Part shown: piece after piece, positions 8,272 to 16,168 of the stretch
Numbering within the stretch: position 1 is the stretch's first letter
Layout of the letters: each line of letters starts with the position of its first letter
NCBI GenBank assembly: GCA_964558395.1
Contig: CAZLDS010000007.1
Span: 19,900-83,899, forward strand
Reading direction: 5' to 3'
Origin: CSP1-5 sp964558395
GTDB taxonomy: Bacteria; Methylomirabilota; Methylomirabilia; Methylomirabilales; CSP1-5
Length of the DNA: 64,000 nucleotides
Notes under the pieces: generated by a model
Told to the model about the DNA's origin: nothing
Database searches by the model: none
The model's input: only the letters and a program-made list of their open reading frames with translations
Program-made: the position numbers and the translations under genes

Positions 8272-8718
8272 TCACTCATCCGCCTCTTCGAGAGAGCCGT
8301 GCTCTTCCTTGAAAAGCTTGTCGAGCGCGTCGCTCACAAAGGCATGGTACTGCTCGTCATCAAAGAAGGATTTGTCTCCCCGGCGTTGTCGGTCCGCCTC
8401 TTCTTCCTGGGACGCAGCAGAGACCGCCTCTTGGATCCCAACGACGATCGCCCAGGCGGGTTGGACCTCAAGCGGCTGGGGGACGTACTTTTTCCAAGCG
8501 CGCTGCCAGATCTCCTTATAGAAACCTCTCTCCTCGAATTCCGCGATCCACGCAGTTTCCTGGCGAACGCGTTCCGCGCTGGTTAACGCCCCTTCGAGAT
8601 CCGCCCAGATCTCTTCCACCAGGTGCCGCAGATACGCCTCGTGGACGGCGTCCATGAACTCCTTGCCTTTCCGCCGCCCTTTCTTCCCTTTCCCCTTTTT
8701 CCGTTGCGCCTCCATCAT
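8272..8718 (-). CDS. Hypothetical charged helical protein
   Basis: A 148-residue protein not recognised as any family. It begins with a very Lys/Arg-rich stretch (KKGKGKKGRRKGK) and continues as charged amphipathic helices ending in an acidic tail. The start was set at ATG 8718 since GAGAGG lies four bases upstream; a GTG at 8730 is in frame but lies within that ribosome site. There is no signal peptide, membrane segment or Cys/His cluster. It is separated from the Hdr-like gene by about 140 bp that holds that gene's promoter. The basic N-terminus could bind nucleic acid, but this is speculation. Confidence 0.6.
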   Translation of the reverse strand: MMEAQRKKGKGKKGRRKGKEFMDAVHEAYLRHLVEEIWADLEGALTSAERVRQETAWIAEFEERGFYKEIWQRAWKKYVPQPLEVQPAWAIVVGIQEAVSAASQEEEADRQRRGDKSFFDDEQYHAFVSDALDKLFKEEHGSLEEADE

Positions 8719-8918
8719 CCCACCTCTCACGGTGTGGGGATTGCCTCATCCACCCCATCATACCGCCGCTCGAACTGTCAAGGGAGAAGGAAATTCGGTG
8801 CTCGACAGCCAGAGAGAAAGGGGTTATCATCCCCGCACCCGGCGATGAGGGCCGGGCATCGCGCGTTTGAATGGGAAATTGTGTGTGCAGTGCAAGGATC
8901 GGGAGTCGCACGGTGAGC

Positions 8919-9308
8919 ATGCGGATCGTTCTCGTGGTGCTTGTTGGGATCCTCGCTTTCAATGTGCGTGGCCTGGCCGCCGAGAAGGGAGATCCCAAGC
9001 ATGGTCAGGCGCTCTATGTGGAATACTGCCTCCAGTGTCACGGCGGTCATGGTGAAGGCTGGGGGTGGGGGGGGAAAATCCCGCCACCGCCCGTTCCTGT
9101 TCCCGATTTGTCGAATCCGGACCACATGACGCAGCTCTCGGATCAGTACCTGTTTGACATCATTAAGGATGGCGGAGAAGCGGTAGGGAAGACTCGCTTC
9201 ATGCCCCCTGCGGGACGCGTCCTCAGTGATGAGGAAATCTGGGACGTGGTGGCGTATCTCCGATCCCTCAGTCAGCTGGCCCACGGGTCCAAGGAGCCGA
9301 AGCGGTGA
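8919..9308 (+). CDS. Small periplasmic cytochrome c (class I, single haem)
   Basis: A 129-residue protein with an N-terminal signal peptide ending near GLAA at about residue 22. It has one haem-binding site (YCLQCHGGHGEG) and a likely distal Met ligand in RFMPPAG, with the final helix DEEIWDVVAYLRSLSQ typical of class I cytochromes. I chose the internal ATG at 8919 because the signal peptide starts there; an upstream ATG at 8871 adds 16 residues unlike a signal. A Gly-Trp-rich insertion follows the haem site. It is followed 25 bp later by an FG-GAP propeller gene on the same strand, so the two may function together outside the inner membrane. Confidence 0.85.
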   Translation: MRIVLVVLVGILAFNVRGLAAEKGDPKHGQALYVEYCLQCHGGHGEGWGWGGKIPPPPVPVPDLSNPDHMTQLSDQYLFDIIKDGGEAVGKTRFMPPAGRVLSDEEIWDVVAYLRSLSQLAHGSKEPKR

Positions 9309-9333
9309 CGTGGGGTAACAGGGGGGATGTGCG

Positions 9334-10485
9334 ATGAAGTATAACCGGTGGCCGTTGGGCATTTTTCTCTGCGGACTCGGCTTGGGGGGAGTCATCGTAG
9401 GCCTCGGGCAGTCCTCCGCCCACGAGAAACACGACGCGGCCGGCCGCTTTCCCCACTCGGTGATTCTGGGCGACTTCAATGGGGACGGCCACCTGGACCT
9501 GGCCATTGCCGCCTCAGGGGAACGCAAGATTCGAGTGCTCTTGGGAGATGGCAAGGGAGGCGTGGCTTCGAACCATGCGTACGCTGTCGGGCGGGGTCCA
9601 ATCTGGGTGACGGCCGGAGACCTCAATGGCGATACGCACCTGGACCTGGTCTCGACGAACAGCCGTGCGGGGAGTGCAACCCTGTATTTTAATGATGGGA
9701 TGGGCCGCTTCGCAAACCGGCAGGACCTGGAAGCCTTTCAGGGTCCGGTGGCGGCGGCGGTCGGGGACTTTGATCGGGACGGCCACATGGATCTGTCGGT
9801 GGCCGATACGCTCGCCTCGCAAGTCTTTATCTTCCGCGGGGACGGGACCGGGCGCTTCACACCGGGACAACAGTACCCCGTTGGTCGTCGGCCCCACATT
9901 ATGGCCGAGGCCGATCTCAACAAAGATGGTATCGTTGATCTCCTGGTGACCAGCCTGGGATCGCATACCATCTCAGTCCTCCTCGGCAAAGGCGATGGTA
10001 CCTTCCAGGCGCTCACGCGCGTCAAGGTAGGCCGGTTCCCTCACTATATGGCCATCGCCGACTTCACCGGGGATGGGCAACCGGATGTGGCAGTCGTCTG
10101 CGCGGGAGACGATGCGGTTTTCCTTATGGCCGGTGATGGGAAGGGAGGTCTGCGGAAGCTGGCCGAGCTTCCGGCCGGTGTCAATCCCCACCCCGTGGCA
10201 ACAGCGGACTTCGACGCGGACGGGCAGTTGGACTTAGTCGTGGGAAACCGCAGCTCGAAGGACCTCACCATCTTCAGGGGGGATGGGACGGGGAACTTCA
10301 GCCGTCTGCCGGATATGCAGCTCCCTGATGACCCCATCGTCCTCGCAACGGGGGATTTCGATGAGGACGGGAAACCTGATCTCGCCATTATCTTCGCCTC
10401 GCTAAACGCGGCCGGCATCTATCGCGGCGATGGCAAAGGGGGGTTCATCCCGGTGGTCTCGTCGGCGTCTCCATCCCGGGGATGA
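9334..10485 (+). CDS. Secreted FG-GAP/VCBS seven-bladed beta-propeller protein
   Basis: A 383-residue protein with a signal peptide in residues 1-29. Seven copies of a calcium-binding motif of the form (G/A)D(F/L)xxDGxxD are visible, at roughly even spacing of 45-50 residues: for example GDFNGDGHLDLAIA, GDLNGDTHLDL, GDFDRDGHMDL, ADLNKDGIVDLL, ADFTGDGQPDV, ADFDADGQLDL and GDFDEDGKPDL. Seven blades predict a closed integrin-alpha-type propeller. No extra catalytic domain is present. It lies between the cytochrome c gene and a second secreted repeat protein, all on the plus strand with short gaps, so they are probably one transcription unit. Its ligand is unknown. Confidence 0.88.
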   Translation: MKYNRWPLGIFLCGLGLGGVIVGLGQSSAHEKHDAAGRFPHSVILGDFNGDGHLDLAIAASGERKIRVLLGDGKGGVASNHAYAVGRGPIWVTAGDLNGDTHLDLVSTNSRAGSATLYFNDGMGRFANRQDLEAFQGPVAAAVGDFDRDGHMDLSVADTLASQVFIFRGDGTGRFTPGQQYPVGRRPHIMAEADLNKDGIVDLLVTSLGSHTISVLLGKGDGTFQALTRVKVGRFPHYMAIADFTGDGQPDVAVVCAGDDAVFLMAGDGKGGLRKLAELPAGVNPHPVATADFDADGQLDLVVGNRSSKDLTIFRGDGTGNFSRLPDMQLPDDPIVLATGDFDEDGKPDLAIIFASLNAAGIYRGDGKGGFIPVVSSASPSRG

Positions 10486-10528
10486 GCGGCTGTCCAATGC
10501 TGCCCATCGAGAGCGAGAAGGGTGCCTG

Positions 10529-11740
10529 ATGCTGAGACGGGTGTCCCGACGACTGCGTCGCGTCTTGATCTGTGTCCCTCTCCTGTGTCTCCTCTGGTCG
10601 GGCCCGGCACAGCCTGCCCCGTTCACGATCCGGAAGGTGGTCGCTGCAGGGGACCATGCCGCTCGGGGAGAGACCTTTACCGAGTTCGATCCTGTGGCGA
10701 ACACCGGGGCGATTCTGTTCGATGCGCTGGTCGAGCAGAACAAACCCTTTCATGCGATCTACGTGGCTCGACGTTCTTCCCTCTCCCGAGTCGTAGCGAT
10801 CGGCGACCCCTCTCCCCTGGGCGGGTTCTTCATCGGCTTGAGCTCTGCGGTCCTAAACACCAATGGACAATTGGCCTTCCTCGGATCAGCCGCGGGCGGA
10901 ATTGCCGAGGCGATTTACGTCACCGGCGGGAGCAACCTGAAAAAGGTGGTGGGCGTCAATGATGCTGCCCCAGGCGGAGGCGTGTTACGCGAGATCAGTG
11001 AGGTCACGCTCAACGACGCCGGCGCCATCGCCTTTGTCGCGCGAGTCGAGGGGGGAGGGTCCGTTAGGGCCCTCTTTGTCGCCTCGGCCGACGTGTTCCA
11101 TAAGGTAATGGGGGCCGGCGATCCCACGCCGATCGGCGGGCACTTCACCGAATTCATCAATCTCTCGCTCAACAATCGTGGAGAGATGGCCTTCGAAGGG
11201 GGGATCTATCAAGGTCGGGCACCTTCGGGAATCTTTGTTCGCACCAAGTCGGGCGTGCGAAGGATCGTAGCCGTAGGCGATCCCTCGCCCGTCGGGGGAA
11301 CCTTCAAGGACCTGGCCCTTCCCATCCTGGACGATCATGGGGATGTCCTTTTTTGGGCCTCCCTGGAGGGGACCGAGATTCCCGCCGGCCTCTTTCTCGC
11401 GTCGGGCGAGGCCATCCAGAAGGTGGCGGCGAGGGGAGATCCCTTACCGGGTGGAGGACAACTCTCTTTTATCGGGCTCAACTACTCGTTCAACGGGAGA
11501 GGTATAGCGGCCTTTGAAGCGGAGATCACCGGAATGGATACGAGCCACGGAATCTTTCTGGCTCAGAATGGCGCAGTGACCCCCCTCGTACGCGTAGGGG
11601 ACCCGACTCCGGTAGGGGGACGTTTTACCAATCTGACCACCCCCCAGGTTGGCCCCGACGGGACCGTGGCCTTTGCCGGCGACGTGGAGGGAGGTCAGGC
11701 TGCCTCCGGCCTCTTCCTCGCGGTTCCCACTACGCAATAG
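10529..11740 (+). CDS. Secreted NxxGxxxAF tandem-repeat protein
   Basis: A 403-residue protein with a basic start and signal peptide (to about residue 32). The mature part holds about seven repeats, each with a V(V/A)xxGDPxPxGG turn followed some 20 residues later by NxxGxxAF or a variant (NTNGQLAF, NDAGAIAF, NNRGEMAF, DDHGDVLF, NGRGIAAF, GPDGTVAF). This matches the repeat named TIGR05002/DUF7453, predicted to form a propeller; function is unknown. Start ATG 10529 has GAAGGG upstream, and longer frames overlap the preceding gene. No C-terminal sorting anchor is visible. The position after the FG-GAP gene suggests a shared secreted assembly. Confidence 0.82.
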   Translation: MLRRVSRRLRRVLICVPLLCLLWSGPAQPAPFTIRKVVAAGDHAARGETFTEFDPVANTGAILFDALVEQNKPFHAIYVARRSSLSRVVAIGDPSPLGGFFIGLSSAVLNTNGQLAFLGSAAGGIAEAIYVTGGSNLKKVVGVNDAAPGGGVLREISEVTLNDAGAIAFVARVEGGGSVRALFVASADVFHKVMGAGDPTPIGGHFTEFINLSLNNRGEMAFEGGIYQGRAPSGIFVRTKSGVRRIVAVGDPSPVGGTFKDLALPILDDHGDVLFWASLEGTEIPAGLFLASGEAIQKVAARGDPLPGGGQLSFIGLNYSFNGRGIAAFEAEITGMDTSHGIFLAQNGAVTPLVRVGDPTPVGGRFTNLTTPQVGPDGTVAFAGDVEGGQAASGLFLAVPTTQ

Positions 11741-12245
11741 CTGTCAGCGTTCAGTAGTCAGCCGTCAGCAATCAGCAGCCGACAGCCGTCGATCGGCCAT
11801 TACCAAAGATACAAAAACTCCTACCTCGAACGTTAGTAACTTTCCAGCGCCCTGGTGCCTTGCACTCTTCTCGGCACTGTAGCGATGACCCGTCAGGGAC
11901 ACACAAGACAGCCGCGGGTCACCCTCCCCGGAGCAAGCTAGGCATCTCCGGCTTGGTTTCGTTCCCCATCTGGAACTCCCTTCTGATGACAAGGCCCGCG
12001 TGTTCGCGGGAGTGAGAGTGCATGGAGGACGATTTGAGGGAAAGATGCGTTCCAGCGCGAGGATTTTATTTTCAGTTTGACATATTCAGTGCAAGGGGTG
12101 TAAGGATAATTTTGCTGCCAGGTCCAACGGGATTCCTCATTGGAGACACGCAACGCCCGCCTGGATCACCTGCCCGCGATGTTTCCAGAGTTACTGGACT
12201 CAATCATGGGACTGTTGAACACTTTTTGATTGGGGAGTGCGGGCC
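11741..12245. other. Gap of 505 bp, repeat remnant, no gene seen
   Basis: The left end holds the heptamer-periodic repeat at 11743-11791. The remainder has only short frames without ribosome sites. A TTGACA at 12078 lacks a well-spaced -10. No RNA gene was recognised. Confidence 0.5.
11743..11791. repeat. Heptamer-periodic degenerate repeat, core NTCAGNN
   Basis: Consecutive 7-mers read GTCAGCG, TTCAGTA, GTCAGCC, GTCAGCA, ATCAGCA, then two decayed units. The period is 7 bp, starting 2 bp after the stop codon of the secreted repeat protein. Confidence 0.7.
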
Positions 12246-12896
12246 ATGGAACAGCAGGGACAGCGGATGGGAAGAGCAGTTACACTGAAGGAGTTGGGCC
12301 TCACACATGACGCCTGGGCACCGCTCATGACGAGTGTCGTCGTCTTCCTCTTGGTAGCGTTCACAGGGCTCCTTGTCACGATGCCGGCCTGGCATGCTTT
12401 GGGGGTTGGACGGCCGTTCCTGCCTGAATTTCTCATGCCCATAACGGCTTTTGTGTTGCTGCTGGTCACCACCGGGGGGTTGAGTGTCGCCTGGGGGGGT
12501 GGAACGATCAGCCTCCTCGGCCTGTGGGAGGTCCTTGGGAAGCGGACGACGTTCGCCACGGTCCGGCTGTTTACGGGGCTCACCCTCCTGATCGTTTGGT
12601 TGCTCGTTGCTACGTATCTAAACATTTACGCCACCCCTCGGCCAGAGATGGCGTCCCGGCTACTCTCCCAGAACCCAGCGCTCCATTATGCCCTCTATAC
12701 GTTCCACCACTATAATAATTGGATGCACTTTGTGTTTGCCATCGGGGCGTTGGCAATGATCTGGGGTTATGGCGATAGGCTGCTCCGCAGTCGGGCCGCC
12801 CAGGTGATCACCCTTTGCCTGATCTGGCTTACCTTCTTTAGCCTCTCGCTGACAATCGGGCTCCACTCCGCTGCGGTCCGCCTGATTCCCGGCTAG
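12246..12896 (+). CDS. Multi-pass membrane protein of unknown function
   Basis: A 216-residue protein with five hydrophobic segments (about 28-50, 65-85, 105-125, 160-177 and 185-208). I do not recognise the family. A TFHHYNN segment between segments 3 and 4 supplies two adjacent His that could bind metal or haem, but there is no second clear His pair. ATG 12246 is preferred over the ATG at 12237 because GGGGAG lies upstream at suitable spacing. It stands alone, with mobA 265 bp downstream. Confidence 0.65.
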   Translation: MEQQGQRMGRAVTLKELGLTHDAWAPLMTSVVVFLLVAFTGLLVTMPAWHALGVGRPFLPEFLMPITAFVLLLVTTGGLSVAWGGGTISLLGLWEVLGKRTTFATVRLFTGLTLLIVWLLVATYLNIYATPRPEMASRLLSQNPALHYALYTFHHYNNWMHFVFAIGALAMIWGYGDRLLRSRAAQVITLCLIWLTFFSLSLTIGLHSAAVRLIPG

Positions 12897-13161
12897 GTCC
12901 ACGAGATCCGTCCGAACATTCGGCGAACAACTCCTGCCGCCCGAGGAATAGCGACAAGAGAAGGATTGCAAGTTCGAGGCTGAGGTGGCTTCTGAGGCGG
13001 GAGTCGCGCAAGCTCACGTGGAAGAAGAGGAGGTTCCGGCGGATGTGGACGGGGCAACTGGTAATCCTCGACCAGGGGAAAAATTGGACGACGTTGAGGA
13101 CGAAACATAGCCGACCACCGAGGGTCCCGATACCGCTTTGAGACGTGGCGTGAACACATTG

Positions 13162-13818
13162 ATGACGATCAGCGGGGTGATCCAGGCCGGGGGGAAGTCG
13201 ACCCGGATGGGGCGCAACAAGGCGTTCCTTGAGATCGGAGGCAAGCGTCTCATCGACCGATTGGTTGATGGACTTCAGCAGATCTTCCCCGAAATCATCA
13301 TTGTGGCCAACACCCCAGATATGTACGACTATCTCGGCGTCCGAGTGGTTTCGGACTTGATTCCCGGCAAGGGATCGCTCGGCGGTATCTACACAGCGAC
13401 GGCTGTTGCCACCCATCCCTGGGCTTTTGTGATGGCGTGTGACATGCCGTTCTTTAACCCCCACCTGATCCAGTACCTCGCGAGCCTCACGGAGGGCTGG
13501 GATGCTGTCGTTCCCTTCACGGACGACTGGGAGCCGCTCTATGCCTTGTACGCTAAGACCTGTCTTCCCCCGATGGAGCGCCTGATTTATTCCGGCGACC
13601 TGAAGATCTCCCGGTTCTTTCCCCGTGTCCGCGTCCGGCGAGTCAATCGAGAGGAACTCGCGCCCTACGATTCCGAAGGGCTTAGTCTGTTCAATGTCAA
13701 CACGCCAGAAGAGTTTGCCCGGGCCGAGGAATGGTGGCGTCACCTTCCGGCGACAGGGCAGGATACTCATCCTGGCCGCTCGATAGGTCTTCTTCGCCAG
13801 CCAGCCCGTGATCCATGA
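13162..13818 (+). CDS. mobA: Molybdenum cofactor guanylyltransferase
   Basis: A 218-residue nucleotidyltransferase. The signature GGKSTRMGRNKAF near the start is the GTP-binding loop of MobA, with IPGKGSLGGIYTA (about 65-78) and VMACDMPFF (about 92-100, metal-binding Asp). MobA transfers GMP from GTP to Mo-molybdopterin to give the bis-MGD cofactor used by DMSO-reductase-family enzymes, which fits the formate dehydrogenase at 1.6-4.4 kb. I set the start at ATG 13162; TTG 13138 and GTG 13150 are in frame but neither has a clear ribosome site. The last 30 residues extend past the conserved fold and may be non-native. Confidence 0.88.
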   Translation: MTISGVIQAGGKSTRMGRNKAFLEIGGKRLIDRLVDGLQQIFPEIIIVANTPDMYDYLGVRVVSDLIPGKGSLGGIYTATAVATHPWAFVMACDMPFFNPHLIQYLASLTEGWDAVVPFTDDWEPLYALYAKTCLPPMERLIYSGDLKISRFFPRVRVRRVNREELAPYDSEGLSLFNVNTPEEFARAEEWWRHLPATGQDTHPGRSIGLLRQPARDP

Positions 13819-13937
13819 CGCCTCCCACCTCGTCGAATCCGTCCGCATCCGGGCCATGGAGCCGTGGACTTCCCTGCCGATGTTAACCCTGAAGGCGACA
13901 AAATCACCGGTAGCGCGTCTCGCGAGGAGAAAGTACA

Positions 13938-14069
13938 GTGAGTGAAGCTCAGAAGCCGACGATCGAGTGTTGCCAAGATGGGCCGGCACCCACTGGCAGA
14001 TCAAGTTCACAAACGAAAAGGACTGACGGCGAGTCGGGCCGGCGAGTTGATTTATCGAATGGGCTATGA
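13938..14069 (+). CDS. Possible 43-residue small protein coupled to rluB
   Basis: A GTG frame with GAGGAGAAA eight bases upstream, ending in a TGA that overlaps the rluB ATG (ATGA). The sequence starts VSEAQKPTIECCQDGPA and then becomes Ser/Arg-rich and low complexity. The KPTI...DGPA stretch faintly recalls the start of small CDGSH-type iron-sulfur proteins, but the CDGSH motif itself is absent. It may be a translated leader for rluB or the stump of a decayed gene. Confidence 0.35.
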   Translation: MSEAQKPTIECCQDGPAPTGRSSSQTKRTDGESGRRVDLSNGL

Positions 14070-14893
14070 GTGAAAAACTGCAGAAGGTATTGGCCCGTGC
14101 GGGTCTCGGAGCGCGCCGGGAGATAGAGCGCTGGATCGAGCAAGGCCGGGTCACGGTAGACGGCAAGTCCGCCAAGCTCGGCGACCGCGTCGAGAGCCAG
14201 CAGAGCATCCGCCTGGATGGGCACATTATTCCCCGTGCAAAAACTCGGGCGGGAACCCGTGTCCTGGCGTATCACAAACCCGAGGGCGAGGTGTGTACCC
14301 ATTCCGATCCGCAAGGAAGGCCTACAGTTTTCGATCACCTACCGAAGCCCAGTACCGGTCGATGGGTGGCCATCGGTCGCCTGGACATCAATACGACCGG
14401 ACTCCTCTTGCTGACCACAGATGGGGACCTCGCCAATCGCCTGATGCATCCGTCGCAAGAAGTCGAACGTGCATACGCCGTTCGAGTCTTTGGAAGGCTT
14501 AACGAAGAAGTCTTGCATAAAATGAAGACACGCGTCGAACTGGAGGATGGGCCGGCCCGTTTTGATTCGATACGCGATGCCGGTGGCGAGGGAAAGAACC
14601 ACTGGTACCATGTGACGCTTAGAGAAGGACGGAGGCGCGAAGTCCGCCGATTATGGGAGGCCGTCGGCGTAAAGGTCAGCCGGCTGATCCGCATTCGCTT
14701 TGGACCGGTGAGCTTGCCGCGGAATCTGCGGGCGGGGCGCTGGAAGGAACTCGATTCGGCAGCAGTCGCCACTTTACGCGCGGCGGCCGATCTGGGACCT
14801 GCGGAGGACAAGGCGCTGGTTCACACCAAACCGAACTCCGACCGCCGCCAAACAAAGCCTGGCTCGGCACCCAAGAAGGTCCGGCAAGCGTAA
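14066..14893 (+). CDS. rluB: Pseudouridine synthase, RluB/RsuA family
   Basis: A 275-residue enzyme with an N-terminal S4 RNA-binding domain (KLQKVLARAGLGARREIE, residues 4-21) and a RsuA/RluB catalytic domain. The catalytic aspartate is D107 in GRLDINTTGLLLLT. The family isomerises uridine in rRNA; RluB acts on 23S helix 89. RREGRRREVRRL-type segments near 190 (LREGRRREVRRLWEAVG) are conserved in this group. A basic tail after about residue 240 has low complexity. Its specificity (RluB versus RsuA/RluE/RluF) is inferred from length and overall similarity. Confidence 0.88.
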   Translation: MSEKLQKVLARAGLGARREIERWIEQGRVTVDGKSAKLGDRVESQQSIRLDGHIIPRAKTRAGTRVLAYHKPEGEVCTHSDPQGRPTVFDHLPKPSTGRWVAIGRLDINTTGLLLLTTDGDLANRLMHPSQEVERAYAVRVFGRLNEEVLHKMKTRVELEDGPARFDSIRDAGGEGKNHWYHVTLREGRRREVRRLWEAVGVKVSRLIRIRFGPVSLPRNLRAGRWKELDSAAVATLRAAADLGPAEDKALVHTKPNSDRRQTKPGSAPKKVRQA

Positions 14894-14905
14894 AGGATCT
14901 GTGCG

Positions 14906-15712
14906 ATGGACTGGGGAAGTATTGTACTGGCAGGTATCTCTGGCGCCTTAGGCGCAGCAATTGCCTATCTCCTCGTCCGGAATCCGAGGGAGCGTCGAAT
15001 AGCCTACGTCTCGGTTCTGGTCGTCTCCTTCGCGATTTTCAACACTCTTGCCAGGGTGTTTGTCCTCCCTCACATCCGCGTGTGGCAGTACGAGAGACAG
15101 GTCGAACAGCAACTCCAGGATATTCCGGCGTACCGAGCTATTCAAAAGAGTGATCCTCAGACGTATGAGAGGATAAGAGCAATCGCTCGTGACGGCATCC
15201 GGAATGGACAGCGGCCGGAAATCTTGGCCAGCCGCATCCGCGCAGTTATCAGTGAAGTGGTCATCAGATACATCCCGTACGCCTCGGACGATTCCGTGAT
15301 GGAGTTGACAGGGATCATGGTGCGCGAAATAGAGGAATTGACGCAGGCCAGCCCTAACCTCTGTTACCAGTTTCTTTTTCCGCAGCGGTATGGTCCCCTC
15401 GATCTAATGAAACACATAGATCCCAAAACCCTCCAGGCCGATCTCGCCGCCCTGGCAACTCTTATTCAATCTGCAACACACAATCCACAACCTAAGCCAG
15501 ACCCGTCACAGAGTGAAACACTGTTAAAGACAGTCTATGCTCGCGTGAACGAAGAATATGGAGATGACATCCGGTTCCTCAATAATCCCCACGACCAATC
15601 CGTAGATAAGGGAAAGGTGTGCACGATTATTGCTAGGCTCTATACACACGTGCTAAATATGCCAAAGACGCAAAGTAGCTTGGTCCTGCGGTATATGCTT
15701 TCTCGCCGGTAA
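14906..15712 (+). CDS. Inner-membrane-anchored protein of unknown function
   Basis: A 268-residue protein with two N-terminal membrane helices (about 5-23 and 33-53) and a soluble, mostly helical C-terminal part of some 210 residues. The soluble part contains two conserved-looking Cys (NLCYQF and KVCTII) and no recognised motif. It begins 12 bp after rluB on the same strand, so co-transcription is likely. A topology with the large domain on one face of the membrane is inferred from hydrophobicity only. Confidence 0.65.
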   Translation: MDWGSIVLAGISGALGAAIAYLLVRNPRERRIAYVSVLVVSFAIFNTLARVFVLPHIRVWQYERQVEQQLQDIPAYRAIQKSDPQTYERIRAIARDGIRNGQRPEILASRIRAVISEVVIRYIPYASDDSVMELTGIMVREIEELTQASPNLCYQFLFPQRYGPLDLMKHIDPKTLQADLAALATLIQSATHNPQPKPDPSQSETLLKTVYARVNEEYGDDIRFLNNPHDQSVDKGKVCTIIARLYTHVLNMPKTQSSLVLRYMLSRR

Positions 15713-16168
15713 GCCCCAACTCGCACCCCTTTAGGGCAGGAATACGGCTCAAGCCCATCTCTACGCGCCATGAGCCGCTGAATTGGAACCCCTCCTCGTG
15801 CGTAGCTCAGGGCTTCGCCCGGAGGCCCCCCCTATGGTGGACCACCCCGGAATGGCGGAGGCAAGGAGCAAAGGCAGCAAGGACGGGGAGGCGGTTATTT
15901 TGCTTGACACGTAACCCCCTATTCGCTTTACTTACGCGCGAAAGGACGATATAAACCTGCTTGATCCGGTTTTTCCCATCGCTCCAAAGGCGCGCCTTCG
16001 CCCGGCACATACGCCGAGACTCGGCAACCGGCCGGGTATTTTGATATCGGCGAGGATGGTCGGGCAACTCCCAACGGTAAAGCTCTACGTAAAAGTTCTG
16101 GTCCGAGAATTGCAGCAATTGTTTGCATTTCGTTTTCAATCAGGCGGCGCATGGAGCGAGGAGAAAGC
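15713..16168. other. Gap of 456 bp with a promoter candidate, no gene seen
   Basis: Only the -35/-10 pair at 15904-15932 was found. A 110-codon minus frame at 15807-16139 has no ribosome site and no recognisable sequence, and it would cover that promoter. Confidence 0.5.
15904..15932 (+). promoter_or_regulatory. Candidate sigma70 promoter for the desaturase gene
   Basis: TTGACA (15904-15909) and TTTACT (15927-15932) with exactly 17 nt between them. It would give a leader of about 230 nt before the desaturase start. Confidence 0.5.

Noticed and set aside
12078..12111. TTGACA followed by GATAAT
   Set aside because: The spacing is 22 nt, too long for a sigma70 promoter.
12838..14226. 462-codon open frame on the minus strand
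   Set aside because: Covers mobA and the start of rluB on the other strand, both well supported by motifs.
15807..16139. 110-codon minus-strand frame upstream of the desaturase
   Set aside because: No ribosome site, odd composition, and it covers a good promoter candidate for the opposite strand.
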